Source of the DNA: Timema cristinae
Taxonomy: Eukaryota > Arthropoda > Insecta > Phasmatodea > Timematidae
DNA length: 64,000 nt
NCBI GenBank assembly: GCA_039000515.1
Contig: JBCFYV010000024.1
Location: 42,481,979-42,545,978, forward strand
Direction of reading: 5' to 3'
A program made the position numbers and the translations under genes. A model generated the notes under the pieces. That model was not told where the DNA came from. It saw only the letters and a list, made by a program, of their open reading frames with translations, and did not search any database. How positions within the stretch are numbered: the stretch's first letter is position 1; every line of letters begins with the position of its first letter. This document shows, in pieces, positions 21,106 to 31,589 of this stretch.

Positions 21106-21770
21106 TTCTTCTAAAAAAATTGCATAAACACCGCCTTTTTCTAGTATTTTATAACCTCATACTTTAGGATAGGTAAATAATTTTATTAGTTAAACCTTTT
21201 TATGAAGTAATCAATAGTGTGGATTCCCATTTAAAGATTTTTTGTTCGGTTTTGGTTCTTTATACACTCGAACCTCTTACTTTATATAAGTCTCACAGCG
21301 TTCCGTTATATTGATAGTCAAGACATAATGAATTGAGTTCATTTTCAAAGTGAGCACATAAACACGCTTTATTCTCTGTAATTTACGTAATATATTTATG
21401 TTTTATGAATGAGTATAATATCTTAATCAAAGCTTTTATCATATATAATGGATAAATGTGAATTAGCTATAGATATATCATTAACTAATGAGTGATTAAA
21501 TCAACTTTCATAAAAAAGGTACGTGCTAAAATCTTGAGTAAAAATGTTTATGGAACAAAATATGTCTACATGGTGTAATAACGCCTCCGTCCATTAGCGA
21601 GATCGATTAGGTATAGTAGAGGGATAGTTTCATTTGGCTAGTAAACCAAAGTAACTTTTTTTATTAAGTTTGCTATAAAAGACAATTAGACAGAACCTTT
21701 ATGGCAATTATTGACATTTACTGGTTACTGTCAAATGAAAATGCGTTTTACTTTCTGGTAATCAATGTGG
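21106..21770. other. AT-rich stretch, nothing recognised
   Basis: No supported feature. Confidence 0.4.
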
Positions 21771-22074
21771 TAATAATAATAATAATAAATAATAATATCA
21801 CCGTGTCTTACTACCCGTTCGGGTTATATGCACTCACGCTAATGTGAAATGGTAGGGTGATTGTGAGATAAAATGGAGGACCTACAGTTTAACGTGGAAT
21901 CCGAACCATTGCGGAGGCCTGGCGTTCCTCAAATCTACAAGTTGTGATTAATACACGTCTTGTCAGAGGTGAAGGAAGGGTTTGGCGATAAGATAAATCT
22001 GTGCCGGGACCGAGGATTGAGTCCCGGACCCCAGCTCAGAAGTTTGACACCTTATCCCTAGACCATCAGGTCAC
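21771..22074 (-). mobile_element. SINE family A, full length, with AAT tail
   Basis: Complete in reverse from the AAT run to GACCATCAGGTCAC, with a few substitutions. Confidence 0.9.
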
Positions 22075-22077
22075 TAG

Positions 22078-22190
22078 ATTTGTCGAAAACTTTATTCAAA
22101 CGTAAGACAAAAAATAGAGAGCATAATCTACCTGGGTGGAGTAATTCATTCGATTGTTGAAATGTATGTTGACCCACAATCCTTTGCAAC
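22078..22190 (+). repeat. Dispersed repeat K, copy 1
   Basis: AAATAGAGAGCATAAT and surrounding sequence (GGTGGAGTAATTCATTCGA) resemble 45428-45540. Class unknown. Confidence 0.65.
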
Positions 22191-22491
22191 GCATACTAGA
22201 AAAAATTTATTATAAACATATCTTATTTTATAGTGTATAGACATCAATTTAAGGGTACTGTCTAGATGGAGCCTTTAAAGTGATTGCATTTTGTCTTGAA
22301 ATAAAATCAAAACAGAAAAAGAGCGTCATACATGCTACCCATTTCAGAAGTGTTTTTTTTTCTCAAACAGTAAATGCAAATGTCTGCTTGTATCTCACAT
22401 TGAAGGCACCTTGGCAATGATTGGGTTGGTCGGTTTTTGATATATTTTTGTTCTTCCTGGCAGATGTAGTTGCGTAGAAACAATAAAAAGA

Positions 22492-22706
22492 ACCCACATC
22501 GGTGGTCGCATAGTCTAAGGCTATACTGGATTGCTGATGACGGGTGTATTGCGATTCGAATCCAGGTCTGGTGTATTGAGGGTGGTTTTCCTTAAGGGTT
22601 GTAGTTTCCTCCACGTGAATGCAGTTATATTTATTCTTAAATTCTACCTTCTTCGCCCCTATTCGATTAGAGTAATTACTGTATGCGTATAGCCCGTACT
22701 TGGGGT
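22492..22706 (+). mobile_element. SINE family C copy
   Basis: CATCGGTGGTCGCATAGTCT, GCGATTCGAATCCAGG and the body are present. The tail GCGTATAGCCCGTACTTGGGG runs directly into LINE sequence. Confidence 0.78.
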
Positions 22707-22725
22707 ATTGACAGGTAAACCATAT

Positions 22726-23900
22726 GGGAAGAGACCATTGGGAAGACCTAGACGAAAATGGGAGGATAACATTAGAATAGACCTGAAATAGATAGCAATG
22801 AGGTGGACTGGATAGAACTAGCTCAACATAGGAATAGGGCGTAATGAGGTGGACTGGATAGAACTAGCTCAACATAGGAATAGGGCGTAATGAGGTGGAC
22901 TGGATAGAACTAGCTCAAGATAGGAATAGGGCGTAATGAGGTGGACTGGATAGAACTAGCTCAAAATAGGAATAGGGCGTAATGAGGTGGACTGGATAGA
23001 ACTAGCTCAAGATAGGAATAGGGTGTAATGTATAGAACTAGCTCAAGATAGGAATAGGGCGTAATGAGGTGGACAGGATAGAACTAGCTCAACATAGGAA
23101 TAGGGCGTAATGAGGTGGACTGGATAGAACTAGCTCAACATAGGAATAGGGCGTAATGAGGTGGACTGGATAGAACTAGCTCAAGATAGGAATAGGGTGT
23201 AATGTATAGAACTAGCTCAAGATAGGAATAGGGTGTAATGAGGTGGACTGGATAGAACTAGCTCAAGATAGGAATAGGGTGTAATGTATAGAACTTGCTC
23301 AATATAGGAATAGGGTGTAATGAGGTGGACAGGATAGAACTAGCTCAACATAGGAATAGGGCGTAATGAGGTGGACTGGATAGAACTAGCTCAAGATAGG
23401 AATAGGGTGTAATGTATAGAACTAGCTCAAGATAGGAATAGGGTGTAATGAGGTGGACAGGATAGAACTAGCTCAACATAGGAATAGGGCGTAATGAGGT
23501 GGACAGGATAGAACTAGCTCAACATAGGAATAGGGCGTAATGAGGTGGACAGGATAGAACTAGCTCAACATAGGAATAGGGCGTAATGAGGTGGACAGGA
23601 TAGAACTAGCTCAACATAGGAATAGGGCGTAATGAGGTGGACAGGATAGAACTAGCTCAACATAGGAATAGGGCGTAATGAGGTGGACTGGATAGAACTA
23701 GCTCAAGATAGGAATAGGGTGTAATGGATAGAACTTGCTCAATATAGGAATAGGGTGTAATGAGGTGGACTGGATGGAATTAGTTAAAAATAAGGATAGG
23801 ATGTAATGAGGTGGACTAGATGGAATTAGCTCAAGATATGGATAGGTGGCGTAATTTTATAAGTGCGGCAATAAACTTTGGAGGTCATATTGCCATAAAG
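22726..23900 (+). pseudogene. LINE ORF2 C-terminal remnant, interrupted by a minisatellite
   Basis: 22726-22790 encodes GKRPLGRPRRKWEDNIRIDL followed by K and a stop. After the repeat array the frame GATAGGTGGCGTAATTTTAT gives DRWRNFISAA. These match the conserved end of an insect-type non-LTR reverse transcriptase ORF (RPxxRWEDNIRxDL ... WIELAQDRDRWRxLxxA). Only this end is present. Confidence 0.8.
22797..23850 (+). repeat. Minisatellite of about 46 bp (24 units) derived from the LINE ORF end
   Basis: The unit GAGGTGGACTGGATAGAACT AGCTCAACATAGGAATAGGG CGTAAT encodes EVDWIELAQHRNRA in one frame. About 22 well-conserved units and two diverged ones are visible. Several units are shortened to 36 bp (start GTATAGAACTAG). 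Units differ at C/G/T in CAA(C/G/T)ATAGG and at GG(C/T)GTAAT. Confidence 0.95.
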
Positions 23901-24491
23901 TGAGTAAATAAGTAGGTAATAACCCGAACGGTTATTAAGAAATAGAGAGAAAACAAACAGAGAAAGCGTAAATTATTTCACCTCAAACCGAGTGGACAAC
24001 GCTGATGATTAGTTTAGAAATCATCACGTGACGAAGTTTACGTTCTTATTTTTTTCGTCGAACGTGTGGGATTCACAGTAAGAAATACCGTGTTGGAAGA
24101 AGTGGGTTTTTTTTTTTTCCTTGAAAGAGAAGTAGGAGGGAGAGACAAGGTAGTTGATGTGATCCAAGGGCTGGGGGGGAGGGGGGGTTAGAAGGGGCTG
24201 TCATTGCCCTGGGGCTCCGTAAGTCCCCGCAGTCATTTGTCTCTCGGTTACATGACGACATGAGGTAAGCAAGGTCGCCCCCTATTCAACAAAGCTGTGA
24301 ACTCGTTTTATGAAAGGTCGGACATTTTGGGTTCATTGATTACCACCAAACTATGATGAGGTGAAAAAGCGTGGGTAAGACAATACGAGAGACCACATAT
24401 ATGAGAAACGAACATTCTAATTTTCAAAACAATTTAAATTAGCGATTTTACTGTTGTTATGTTAAAAACTCTCGCGATGTATTAATATATT
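23901..24491. other. Non-coding, with a SINE-tail-like motif at its start
   Basis: Near 23918 AATAACCCGAACGGTTATTA resembles the shared SINE tail (see findings). C/G-rich patches lie near 24171-24190. Confidence 0.4.
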
Positions 24492-24650
24492 ATCTTATCA
24501 CCACGTCTAACTACCTGTCTGGTTTATAGGCTACACCTATAAACTAAATTATGCTGTTGGATTATTGAAGAGGAAAGATGAATTTAGGAGAAGTGTATTT
24601 TTTGTGGAGAGAGATTGAGAAACCATTTAGGAAATACTGTTTCTCTATGG
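24492..24650 (-). mobile_element. SINE family C, 5'-truncated
   Basis: ATCACCACGTCTAACTACCT tail and GAGAAACCATTTAGGAAATA body are in reverse. The head is missing. Confidence 0.65.
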
Positions 24651-24771
24651 ACAGAAAGTATTTTTTTTTAAATTATCTGTTATTAGCCTTCTCTTCACAA
24701 TATCACTGAAGATGAAGAAGTAGACGCGAGTCAAGAGCAGTATTTTTGCTGTTTTTATAACGAAACCCCTT

Positions 24772-25035
24772 TTTTTTTTGTCCAAAATAAATAAAATATT
24801 GCTCCAGTAGAAACATAGTATAATTTTATTTACATAGTGATATCAACAGTTGTTGAATGTTGGACAATTTTTCTCTTGGTTTAAAAAGTATCATCTTATG
24901 CCTCTATGCTCATGAAAGATATTCAACAAATATTGATATCACCATGTGAAGAAAATTAAGATCGATGTGTTCTACTGGAGCAATATTTGATTTATTATGG
25001 CCAAAATATGTGTTGCAATCAAAACTGAAAAAAAA
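24772..25035. mobile_element. Foldback MITE F, copy 2
   Basis: Same inverted arms as 20852-21105: GTCCAAAATAAATAAAATAT, GATATCAACAGTTGTTGAA, and on the right GATATCACCATGTGAAGAAA. Confidence 0.85.
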
Positions 25036-25404
25036 ACACCTTTTCCCGCTTATTTAAATTGAACGAGATATCTTAAATCTCTCGAGGGACTCGTGACTAT
25101 CTGACGTTTACCTTCAAGTGAATCAACACGCAGCTCCTCCCTCGTTTACCTATATCCGGTATGGTTTGTCTGAGTCAATGTTGATCAAGACCAACACTAC
25201 GTCCGGTCACCTGGAGTGGAGTGTCAACCGAGCCCGAGTGTTTAGACAGAGAGGGGTACAACTGTTGATACGTTCAAGTAGGTCTACACATGAGAACAGA
25301 ATTTGGTGAAACTTTATCTCTCTCTCTTTTGAGTGGGTGGATTTCTCAGCAAATATTAACATACTCACATATAGTCAGTTCTTAATATAAACATTACAAC
25401 CTTA
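25036..25404. other. Non-coding, nothing recognised
   Basis: A 63-codon open frame at 25118-25309 shows no recognisable family or signal. Confidence 0.35.
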
Positions 25405-25642
25405 TCACACGTTTCGGTGGTCGCATGGTTTGTCCATGGTAGACTAGACTGGGAAGATAGAGGTTCGAATCTCGGTCAGGTGTACTGAAGGGGATTTGTC
25501 TGCTCTATCCACGCAAATAGGAGTACATTTCTTCTAAAAATAACCTACGTCTATTCCCTAAAATCATTAGCGTAGTTAGTACATAAGCGTATAACCCGAA
25601 CGGGGGGGGGGGGGGGGTAAGATGTGGGTGGGGCTAATATAT
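25405..25642 (+). mobile_element. SINE family C with a G tract in its tail
   Basis: Head TTTCGGTGGTCGCATGG, GAGGTTCGAATCTCGGTC, body and tail AACCCGAACGGGG are present. A run of about 17 G residues sits where the tail has AACGGGTAGTAAG. Confidence 0.85.
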
Positions 25643-25697
25643 AAAAAACCTTATCTTATATTTTAAAATGTGACTAGGTCTACGTTCACATAAACCC

Positions 25698-25881
25698 ATA
25701 GTCAAATTTGTATAGTAAAGATACTATATATACGTTCATGTATTGATCCGTCAAGTTATGTAACAGCTGTCACTTAAGATAAATATTATCAATACCTGTA
25801 AAATAACACTAATAATATAGTAAAATATCAATCTTGACGGCAAAAAGCTAAAAGAACCTTCCTATAAAAATTTGACTGTAC
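25698..25881. mobile_element. MITE L, copy 1
   Basis: The ends are inverted repeats, ATAGTCAAATTTGTATAG and CTATAAAAATTTGACTGTA. The interior has CAGCTGTCAC, ATAAATATTATCAATACCTG and TTGACGGCAAAAAG. Confidence 0.75.
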
Positions 25882-26504
25882 GTCTAACCACGTGTTTTTC
25901 AAGGCTTTTATTTTTACATAATATGCAAATGTCTGCAACATTGAAACGGATAGTTGTTTTTTTGATTTATAGGATTTTTAACTCTTTTTTTTTTTACTTT
26001 AATGACAGGTTGTTCCAATGATGAGCTTAATATTATAGACCTACCTTTCCATTCAGTGAGTTTAGATATTTAAGTTCAAAATGATATAACTAAGTTAGTT
26101 TTAAAGATGCACACAATATTGTGATATCAAAATATTCAATACCTCGTCATGTAGACAAAATATCTCCTAAATTATCTTAAAGTTTATTTCGTTTTAACGA
26201 GTTATAAATAACCTTATACGACAATAAACCAGTATACCACGTAGATAAAAAAACTTAATTCATAAATAAATATAAACATAAAAATATTCTGTGTGGCTGG
26301 AGGAAGAAATTTGACGTATTTTCTTGTATAAAACGAGACGAACTAGGTAGTCACATTTTCCTATTACAAAATGTATATTAAAAATAAAAAATAAATATAC
26401 TAAATGTTTATTTAAAATAGGTGGGTTGATAACAATATAATACCAAGTTATGGTGCCACTCGAAATATTTTAGGATGTTGCAACTACGTAAAAAAAAAAT
26501 TAAT
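25882..26504. other. AT-rich stretch, nothing recognised
   Basis: No supported feature. Confidence 0.4.
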
Positions 26505-26752
26505 ATTTAGCACTGCGTCTTACTACCCGTTGGGTTATACGCTTTTAAGTACTAATTACGTTAATGGATTTAGGAATTGGGAAGGTTGAATTAGAGGAAG
26601 TGAACCCGCATTTGCGTGTAGGTAGAGTGGAAAGTCATTTAGGAAAAGCCACCCCCAGGTCACCCGACCGAGATTCGAACCTTGATCTCCTCGTCCTCGG
26701 CAGTCGAGCTCAACACGACAAGCGCGTTAGCCAACTACGCCACCGAGGCGGG
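26505..26752 (-). mobile_element. SINE family B, full length
   Basis: Reverse orientation, TAGCACTGCGTCTTACTACC to CTACGCCACCGAGGCGGG. The body encodes the recurrent spurious peptide seen in other B copies. Confidence 0.92.
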
Positions 26753-26832
26753 AAAATTACGTAAAAAGAAAACTGCACACAATCTACCGATTTTTTTATA
26801 AAATGCTCCACGAATTACTCTTCGATATTACT

Positions 26833-26905
26833 GGTCCTGAGGTAAAGTGCTCGCCTCAATAACTAATGTTTGTGGGTTTAAACCTAGACAAGGCGATGGA
26901 TTTTC
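26833..26905 (+). repeat. tRNA-like head of SINE family I
   Basis: CTGGTCCTGAGGTAAAGTGC and TGTGGGTTTAAACC match the head of 61551-61862 (TGGTCTGGGGTTAAAGTGC, GTGGGTTCAAACC on its strand). Confidence 0.6.
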
Positions 26906-26919
26906 CTTGAAAGCTAAAT

Positions 26920-27085
26920 TTATTTAGCACCACGTCTTACTGCCTAATCGTGTTATACGTTTATATCCTAATTACTCCAATGGTTTTAGGGTTGAGGAAG
27001 GTTATATTTAGATGAATTATACCCGCATTTTCATGGAGGGAGAGTGGAAAACTCTTTTTGAAAAATAAACGTCAATACAACCAAC
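26920..27085 (-). mobile_element. SINE family C, 5'-truncated
   Basis: TTTAGCACCACGTCTTACTG tail and CATGGAGGGAGAGTGGAAAA body. It breaks off at CAATACAACC. Confidence 0.75.
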
Positions 27086-27546
27086 TCAGGTACTGTAACA
27101 TTCCCGGTTGCAAACCGGGAGAAGGGTGGGGTCATGGAGCTTTTGGTAACGGTCACACTAAATTCCAGATCAACCCAGGAGATTTTTGACTGTTGGGCGC
27201 CATTTAGTTGGCGGTAGTGCACATGAACTATAACGAGGAATTCGTTTATTCGCAAGATTAAAAGTGGAAAATCAACACTCCCCTAGTAAGGCAGACCCAG
27301 ACTGATTAGTGACCGTTCAGACAGAGATCAATTTCAGACCTTTACTTAAACCACCAATATTATATTCATAGGCCCTAATATATTTACCAGAATCAAATCT
27401 GCAAAACCTGCTAATAAACAATGTAGATTAACGTTTATCCAAACCATGAAAATGTTTCCCTAGTGTTACTGTAATCATTCACAAAATGAAAATGACTCAT
27501 ATAAGTTGGGGTACCTACAAAATAAGGAAAATCAAATAACTGTATT
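27086..27546. other. Non-coding with a small hairpin
   Basis: ATTCCCGGTTTGC-type palindrome near 27101-27121 (CCCGGTTGCAAACCGGG). Nothing else recognised. Confidence 0.4.
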
Positions 27547-27808
27547 GGGGACCTGGCGGTCTAGGGTAAGTTCGACTCTATGCTGGGGTCCGGTTCAATC
27601 CTCGGTCCGGCACAGATTTATCTGATTATCAAACCCTTCCTTCACCTCTGACAAGACAGCTTGGAAATGTGGGGAATGCCAGGCCTCCACCGTGGTTCGG
27701 ATTCCACGTTAAACTGTAGGTCCTCCATTTCAGCTCACAATCACCCTACCACTACACATTAGCGCAAGTGCCGAACGGGTAGTAGGACGCGGTGATAATA
27801 ATAATATA
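27547..27808 (+). mobile_element. SINE family A with small deletions
   Basis: Head and B box are shortened (GTCCGGTTCAATCCTCGG). The body is intact and the tail reads GTAGGACGCGGTGATAATAA. Confidence 0.88.
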
Positions 27809-28399
27809 TTACTATGCATTTTTTTTAAAGTGCAAAACATATCCTAAGTACTATTTTTGTTATAAAATTGGACGTCCACGCCAAACTCATGTTCGCATTA
27901 ATTTTCTTATAATATTGTAAACACAAGGTAGGATAGTTTTGCATGTGACGTTGGTTTAATCGAAGCCTAAAGGAGGCCAATTTGTTCTAAAGGAAGATGG
28001 GACCCGATTATGCTAGCTAAAAGTAGAATCCCACCCGCTATCCTCTACCCCCAACGCCCACCCTTTTCCTTCACAACCCACGGCAGCATGTAAACCCAAT
28101 TTGACCTCCCTTCTCCCCTTCGCCACACCTTCCCTAAACGCTCCCCTTCCCCAACCCTCCCCTCCAATGTTGTGCGGGATCACCTCCGACATCTTCTCTG
28201 ACGAAATGAACCCCTGTATCAGATCTTAAAGAGAAACTATGGCTCTTACCTCACCCATGCGTTAGAAAACTTCTTGGTTTACTTTTACATTTACGCGACT
28301 TAAATACGTTTTTAATCCCTTTCTCTACTTGCTTTTTTTATTTTTTACTGTGTTGTGGAAAGGAACGGGATTAAAGTTAAATTATTTTTGAATTTTTCA
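27809..28399. other. Non-coding; C-rich patch near 28030-28170
   Basis: The pyrimidine-rich patch has no coding or repeat signature I recognise. Confidence 0.4.
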
Positions 28400-28440
28400 T
28401 AGAAAAAAATGCCCAAAATAAGTAAAAGATTGCTTCCGTA
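28400..28440 (+). repeat. MITE F end fragment
   Basis: GCCCAAAATAAGTAAAAGAT TGCTTCCG matches the outer arm of MITE F. Confidence 0.5.
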
Positions 28441-28499
28441 ATAATATTCTATTAATATTAGTATTATTAGGGCTTATTTTTAAAACATTATTTGTTTTA

Positions 28500-28946
28500 T
28501 CTATACTAATACTATAAAGAGGAAAGATTTGTTTGTTTGTTTGTTTGTAATGGATAAACTCAAAAACTATTGGACCTATTTTAAAAATTCTTTAACCAAT
28601 ATAAAGCTACATCATCAGCGAGTAACATAGGCTATATTTTATTTTGAAAATGTAATTTATTCCTCATAAAAATGTCGATAGTATATTATATAGTTGTTGG
28701 AAAAAAAAAGTTGTTGAAGGGAAATTGGGGTTGGTGAAGGGGGTGTGGGGGTAGGGGTGGGGAAAGAAGAATGAGATGAAAATAGGAGGGAGGATAAAAA
28801 GAGGGAGGGGCTATACAGTGATGGTAGGACTGTATTTTCAAAAAAAATAAGTAAAAAAGTTTTGTTTTTATATTGACATGATGATGATTTGAAGCTTCGT
28901 TTTACAGGATCCTTTACAATATTTTTTTTACGGGGAAGGGGGCTAG
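28500..28946 (+). mobile_element. Non-autonomous Helitron (Lep1-like), 447 bp
   Basis: Starts TCTATACTAATACTATAAAG followed by repeated TTTG units and AACTATTGGACC, a string I recognise from insect Lep1-type Helitrons. It also contains AAGCTACATCATC and AACATAGGCTATATTTTATT. It ends GGGGAAGGGGGCTAG (a CTRR terminus), with A before the start and T after the end, as expected for insertion between A and T. No Rep/helicase coding. Confidence 0.82.
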
Positions 28947-29304
28947 TTTTATATATATAATAGGGTTATTTAATAGGTATAATTAGTTTCAATTACTTAT
29001 TTTGTCAACATCCCTTTTTCTCAACTAATACAAAGCTTACAGCGATGAATACGGTATAAGTTGATATGATTTTTTACGGACTTCTGACATAGCATACTCA
29101 GTTGTTAAAACACATTGTTTATTTGGAATTTAAGTTAAAAGAAATATCTAACAATATATTTGTATAAATTACCGAAAATAAACTCTCTTTTCTAATTTGT
29201 GTATACACTTCGCTGAGTATTTAATTTCAACAACCCAACAAAAGACTAAATCTTTTTTTTGGGGGGGGGGGGGGGAAGGTTGAATGCACGGAAGTTTCGC
29301 AAGG
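28947..29304. other. AT-rich stretch with a G tract
   Basis: A run of about 16 G residues lies near 29261-29276. Nothing else seen. Confidence 0.4.
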
Positions 29305-29655
29305 GTTTACTTGTTAGTTGTTATTTTATAGTTACTATGAAAGTTATTATAACATGTTATTAGTGCTATTGTATGTATATTATAGATACTAATAGTGTTA
29401 TTTTAAGGAATTTATTAGTGTTTTTATATATATTAATCGTTATTTTATTAGTTATTTTATAAATATTATTAGTGTTATTTTATAGTTACTATAAAAGTTA
29501 GTTTATAGATATTATTATTTTATGGGCATCATTAGTGTTTTTTAGATATAGCTATTATAAGAATATCTGTATATATTATTAGTATTATTTAATAGATATT
29601 ATAAGAGTTATATTCTAGAAATTACTAGTGTTATTTTATAGGTATTATAAGATTT
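29305..29655 (+). repeat. Degenerate AT-rich tandem repeat
   Basis: Imperfect units resembling AGTGTTATTTTATAGATATT and ATAAGAGTTA recur with variable length. Confidence 0.75.
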
Positions 29656-29657
29656 TA

Positions 29658-29953
29658 GGTGACCTGGTGGTCTAGGGGTAAGTTGTCAGACCTCTGTGCT
29701 GGGAGTCCAGGGTTCAATCCTCGGTCCCGGCACAGATTTATTTGATTGCCAAATCCTTCCTTCATCTCTGACAAGACGTGTATTAATCACAACTTGTGAA
29801 TGTGAGGAATGCCAGTCCTCTACCGTGGTTCGGATTCCACGTTAAACTATAGATCCTCTATTTCATTTCACAATTACCCTACCATTACACATTAGGGTAA
29901 GTGCGTATAACCTGAACGGGTAGTAAGACGTGGTGCTAATAATAATAATAATA
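29658..29953 (+). mobile_element. SINE family A, full length
   Basis: Complete. Target duplication TATAAGATTTT on the left and TATAAGGTTTT on the right. Confidence 0.93.
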
Positions 29954-29959
29954 TAAGGT

Positions 29960-30115
29960 TTTTAAAGAAATTAATTGTTATTATTTAAGAATTAATAGTT
30001 GATCTATTTATTTATAGTGACAGCTGCAGATTATATGAATTGACGTATGAATACGTGAAAGTATATCTAGTAGCTTTTATATCTGCCAGATAAGATGTTT
30101 CCTACGAAAGTTAGT
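29960..30115 (-). mobile_element. MITE L, partial copy
   Basis: GTGACAGCTGCAGATTATAT and GAATTGACGTATGAATACGTG match the reverse of MITE L copy 1. One end is lost. Confidence 0.55.
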
Positions 30116-30227
30116 GTGTTAACTACATTGTTTACACAGCTCGAGTATTATCAGTTATCACTAAGATAGCCAGCACGCTTGGTGAGTATAGTCACGTGAG
30201 TCTCTTAGAAATATGTGTCAATAATTC

Positions 30228-30232
30228 TTATC

Positions 30233-30282
<50 letters not shown>

Positions 30283-30299
30283 ATTATTAATTATTATTA
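30228..30299. repeat. ATT trinucleotide run
   Basis: Directly upstream of a SINE A. May be the insertion site or the tail of an older element. Confidence 0.93.
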
Positions 30300-30535
30300 T
30301 GGTGACCTAGTGGTCTTGGGGTAAGATGTCAGACTTTTGTGCTGTGAGTCCGGGGTTCAATTCTCTGTCCGGGCATAAGTTTATCTGATTGCCAAACCCT
30401 TCTTTCAACTCTGACAAGCCGTGGTTCGTATTCCATGTTAAACTGTAGGTCCTCCATTTCATCTCACAATCACCCTACCCAATACACATTAGTGCATTAG
30501 TGCACAGCGGTGCTAATAATAACAATATTAATAAT
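30300..30535 (+). mobile_element. SINE family A with internal deletions
   Basis: Head GGTGACCTAGTGGTCTTGGG is intact. About 60 bp between CTGACAAG and CCGTGGTTCG are missing, and the tail is shortened. Confidence 0.88.
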
Positions 30536-30945
30536 ATTTGTCATTATTAGGTGATGTAAAGGGAGATAGCAGCCTTTTTAACGTCCATAATAACGGTGAA
30601 CATTCTTCTAGCTTCATTTTTTAAATACGTTTAACGCGTTTGGAATACTGATAGTGAAGAGAAAGAACAATAATCATCTTACAACAGAATGAAAGAATAC
30701 TTCAATACTCTCTCTATTTTTTAATCTTTGTAACGACACTTTTTTTTTAAATGGCCTATACTTCAAAAGAGTCAGAGTTAAGTTTTTTGTACCATCTGTG
30801 AATTTAATCATATAGTATTATGAAGTTAAAGCGAAGTTAAAGTTAGTATTGTTTTTACTTCCAAATATGTCTAAATAAATACGATGTATAATATTATTCA
30901 GGAAAAGTTATAATTTAAATTTAACCTTTTTTTTTATATTTGTGA
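30536..30945. other. Non-coding, nothing recognised
   Basis: No supported feature. Confidence 0.4.
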
Positions 30946-31188
30946 CCCGCCTCGGTGGTGTAGTTGGCTAACGCGCTAGTCGTGTTGAGCTCGACCACCG
31001 AGGACGGGAGATCGAGGTTCGAATCTCGTTCGGGCGAACTGGGGGTGGTTTTTCCTAAATGGTTTTCCACTCTCCTCCACGCAAATGCGGGTTCACTTCC
31101 TCTAATTCAACCTTCCCAATTCTCAATCCATTAGCGTAATTAGTACTTAAAGCGTATAACCCGAACGGGTAGTAAGACGCGGTGCTAA

Positions 31189-31217
<29 letters not shown>
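30946..31217 (+). mobile_element. SINE family B, full length, young
   Basis: Near-consensus from CCCGCCTCGGTGG to GCGGTGCTAAATTATT. Flanked by the exact duplication TATATTTGTG. Confidence 0.95.
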
Positions 31218-31219
<2 letters not shown>

Positions 31220-31264
31220 TTGTGTATTTGAGAATTCATGTTTTTTTACTCTTTCACATTCAAA

Positions 31265-31435
31265 AATTGAGGGCTGGGGACTGTATGTTGTGCCTGTCCT
31301 AATCTTAAGTTAGATTATAAAGCATGTGAAGCTAAAACAGGCCTAGCAAACCAATAGTGAATAAATATATGACTTGAATAAAAAACTGACTCGAGTCATA
31401 CATAGGCTGGAAATAGTAATAGATGTAAAAATATA
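31265..31435 (+). mobile_element. SINE family D, 5'-truncated
   Basis: GGGCTGGGGACTGTATGTTG through CTTAAGTTAGATTATAAAGC to AGTAATAGATGTAAAAA matches the 3' two thirds of 59833-60120. Confidence 0.8.
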
Positions 31436-31589
31436 AGTAAGAATATGTACTTCACACGAAGCAACACATACCAAAGCATAGTGTTTTATCTTTTTCGTAA
31501 AAAACCTTAAATTGATGTTGATGGAATTAAACTAATTTATAACATAATCATAAATTGAGGATGATAATTTAGAGATTATTGTGAACAAC

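Noticed and set aside
25118..25309. 63-codon plus-strand frame
   Set aside because: No family resemblance and no supporting context.
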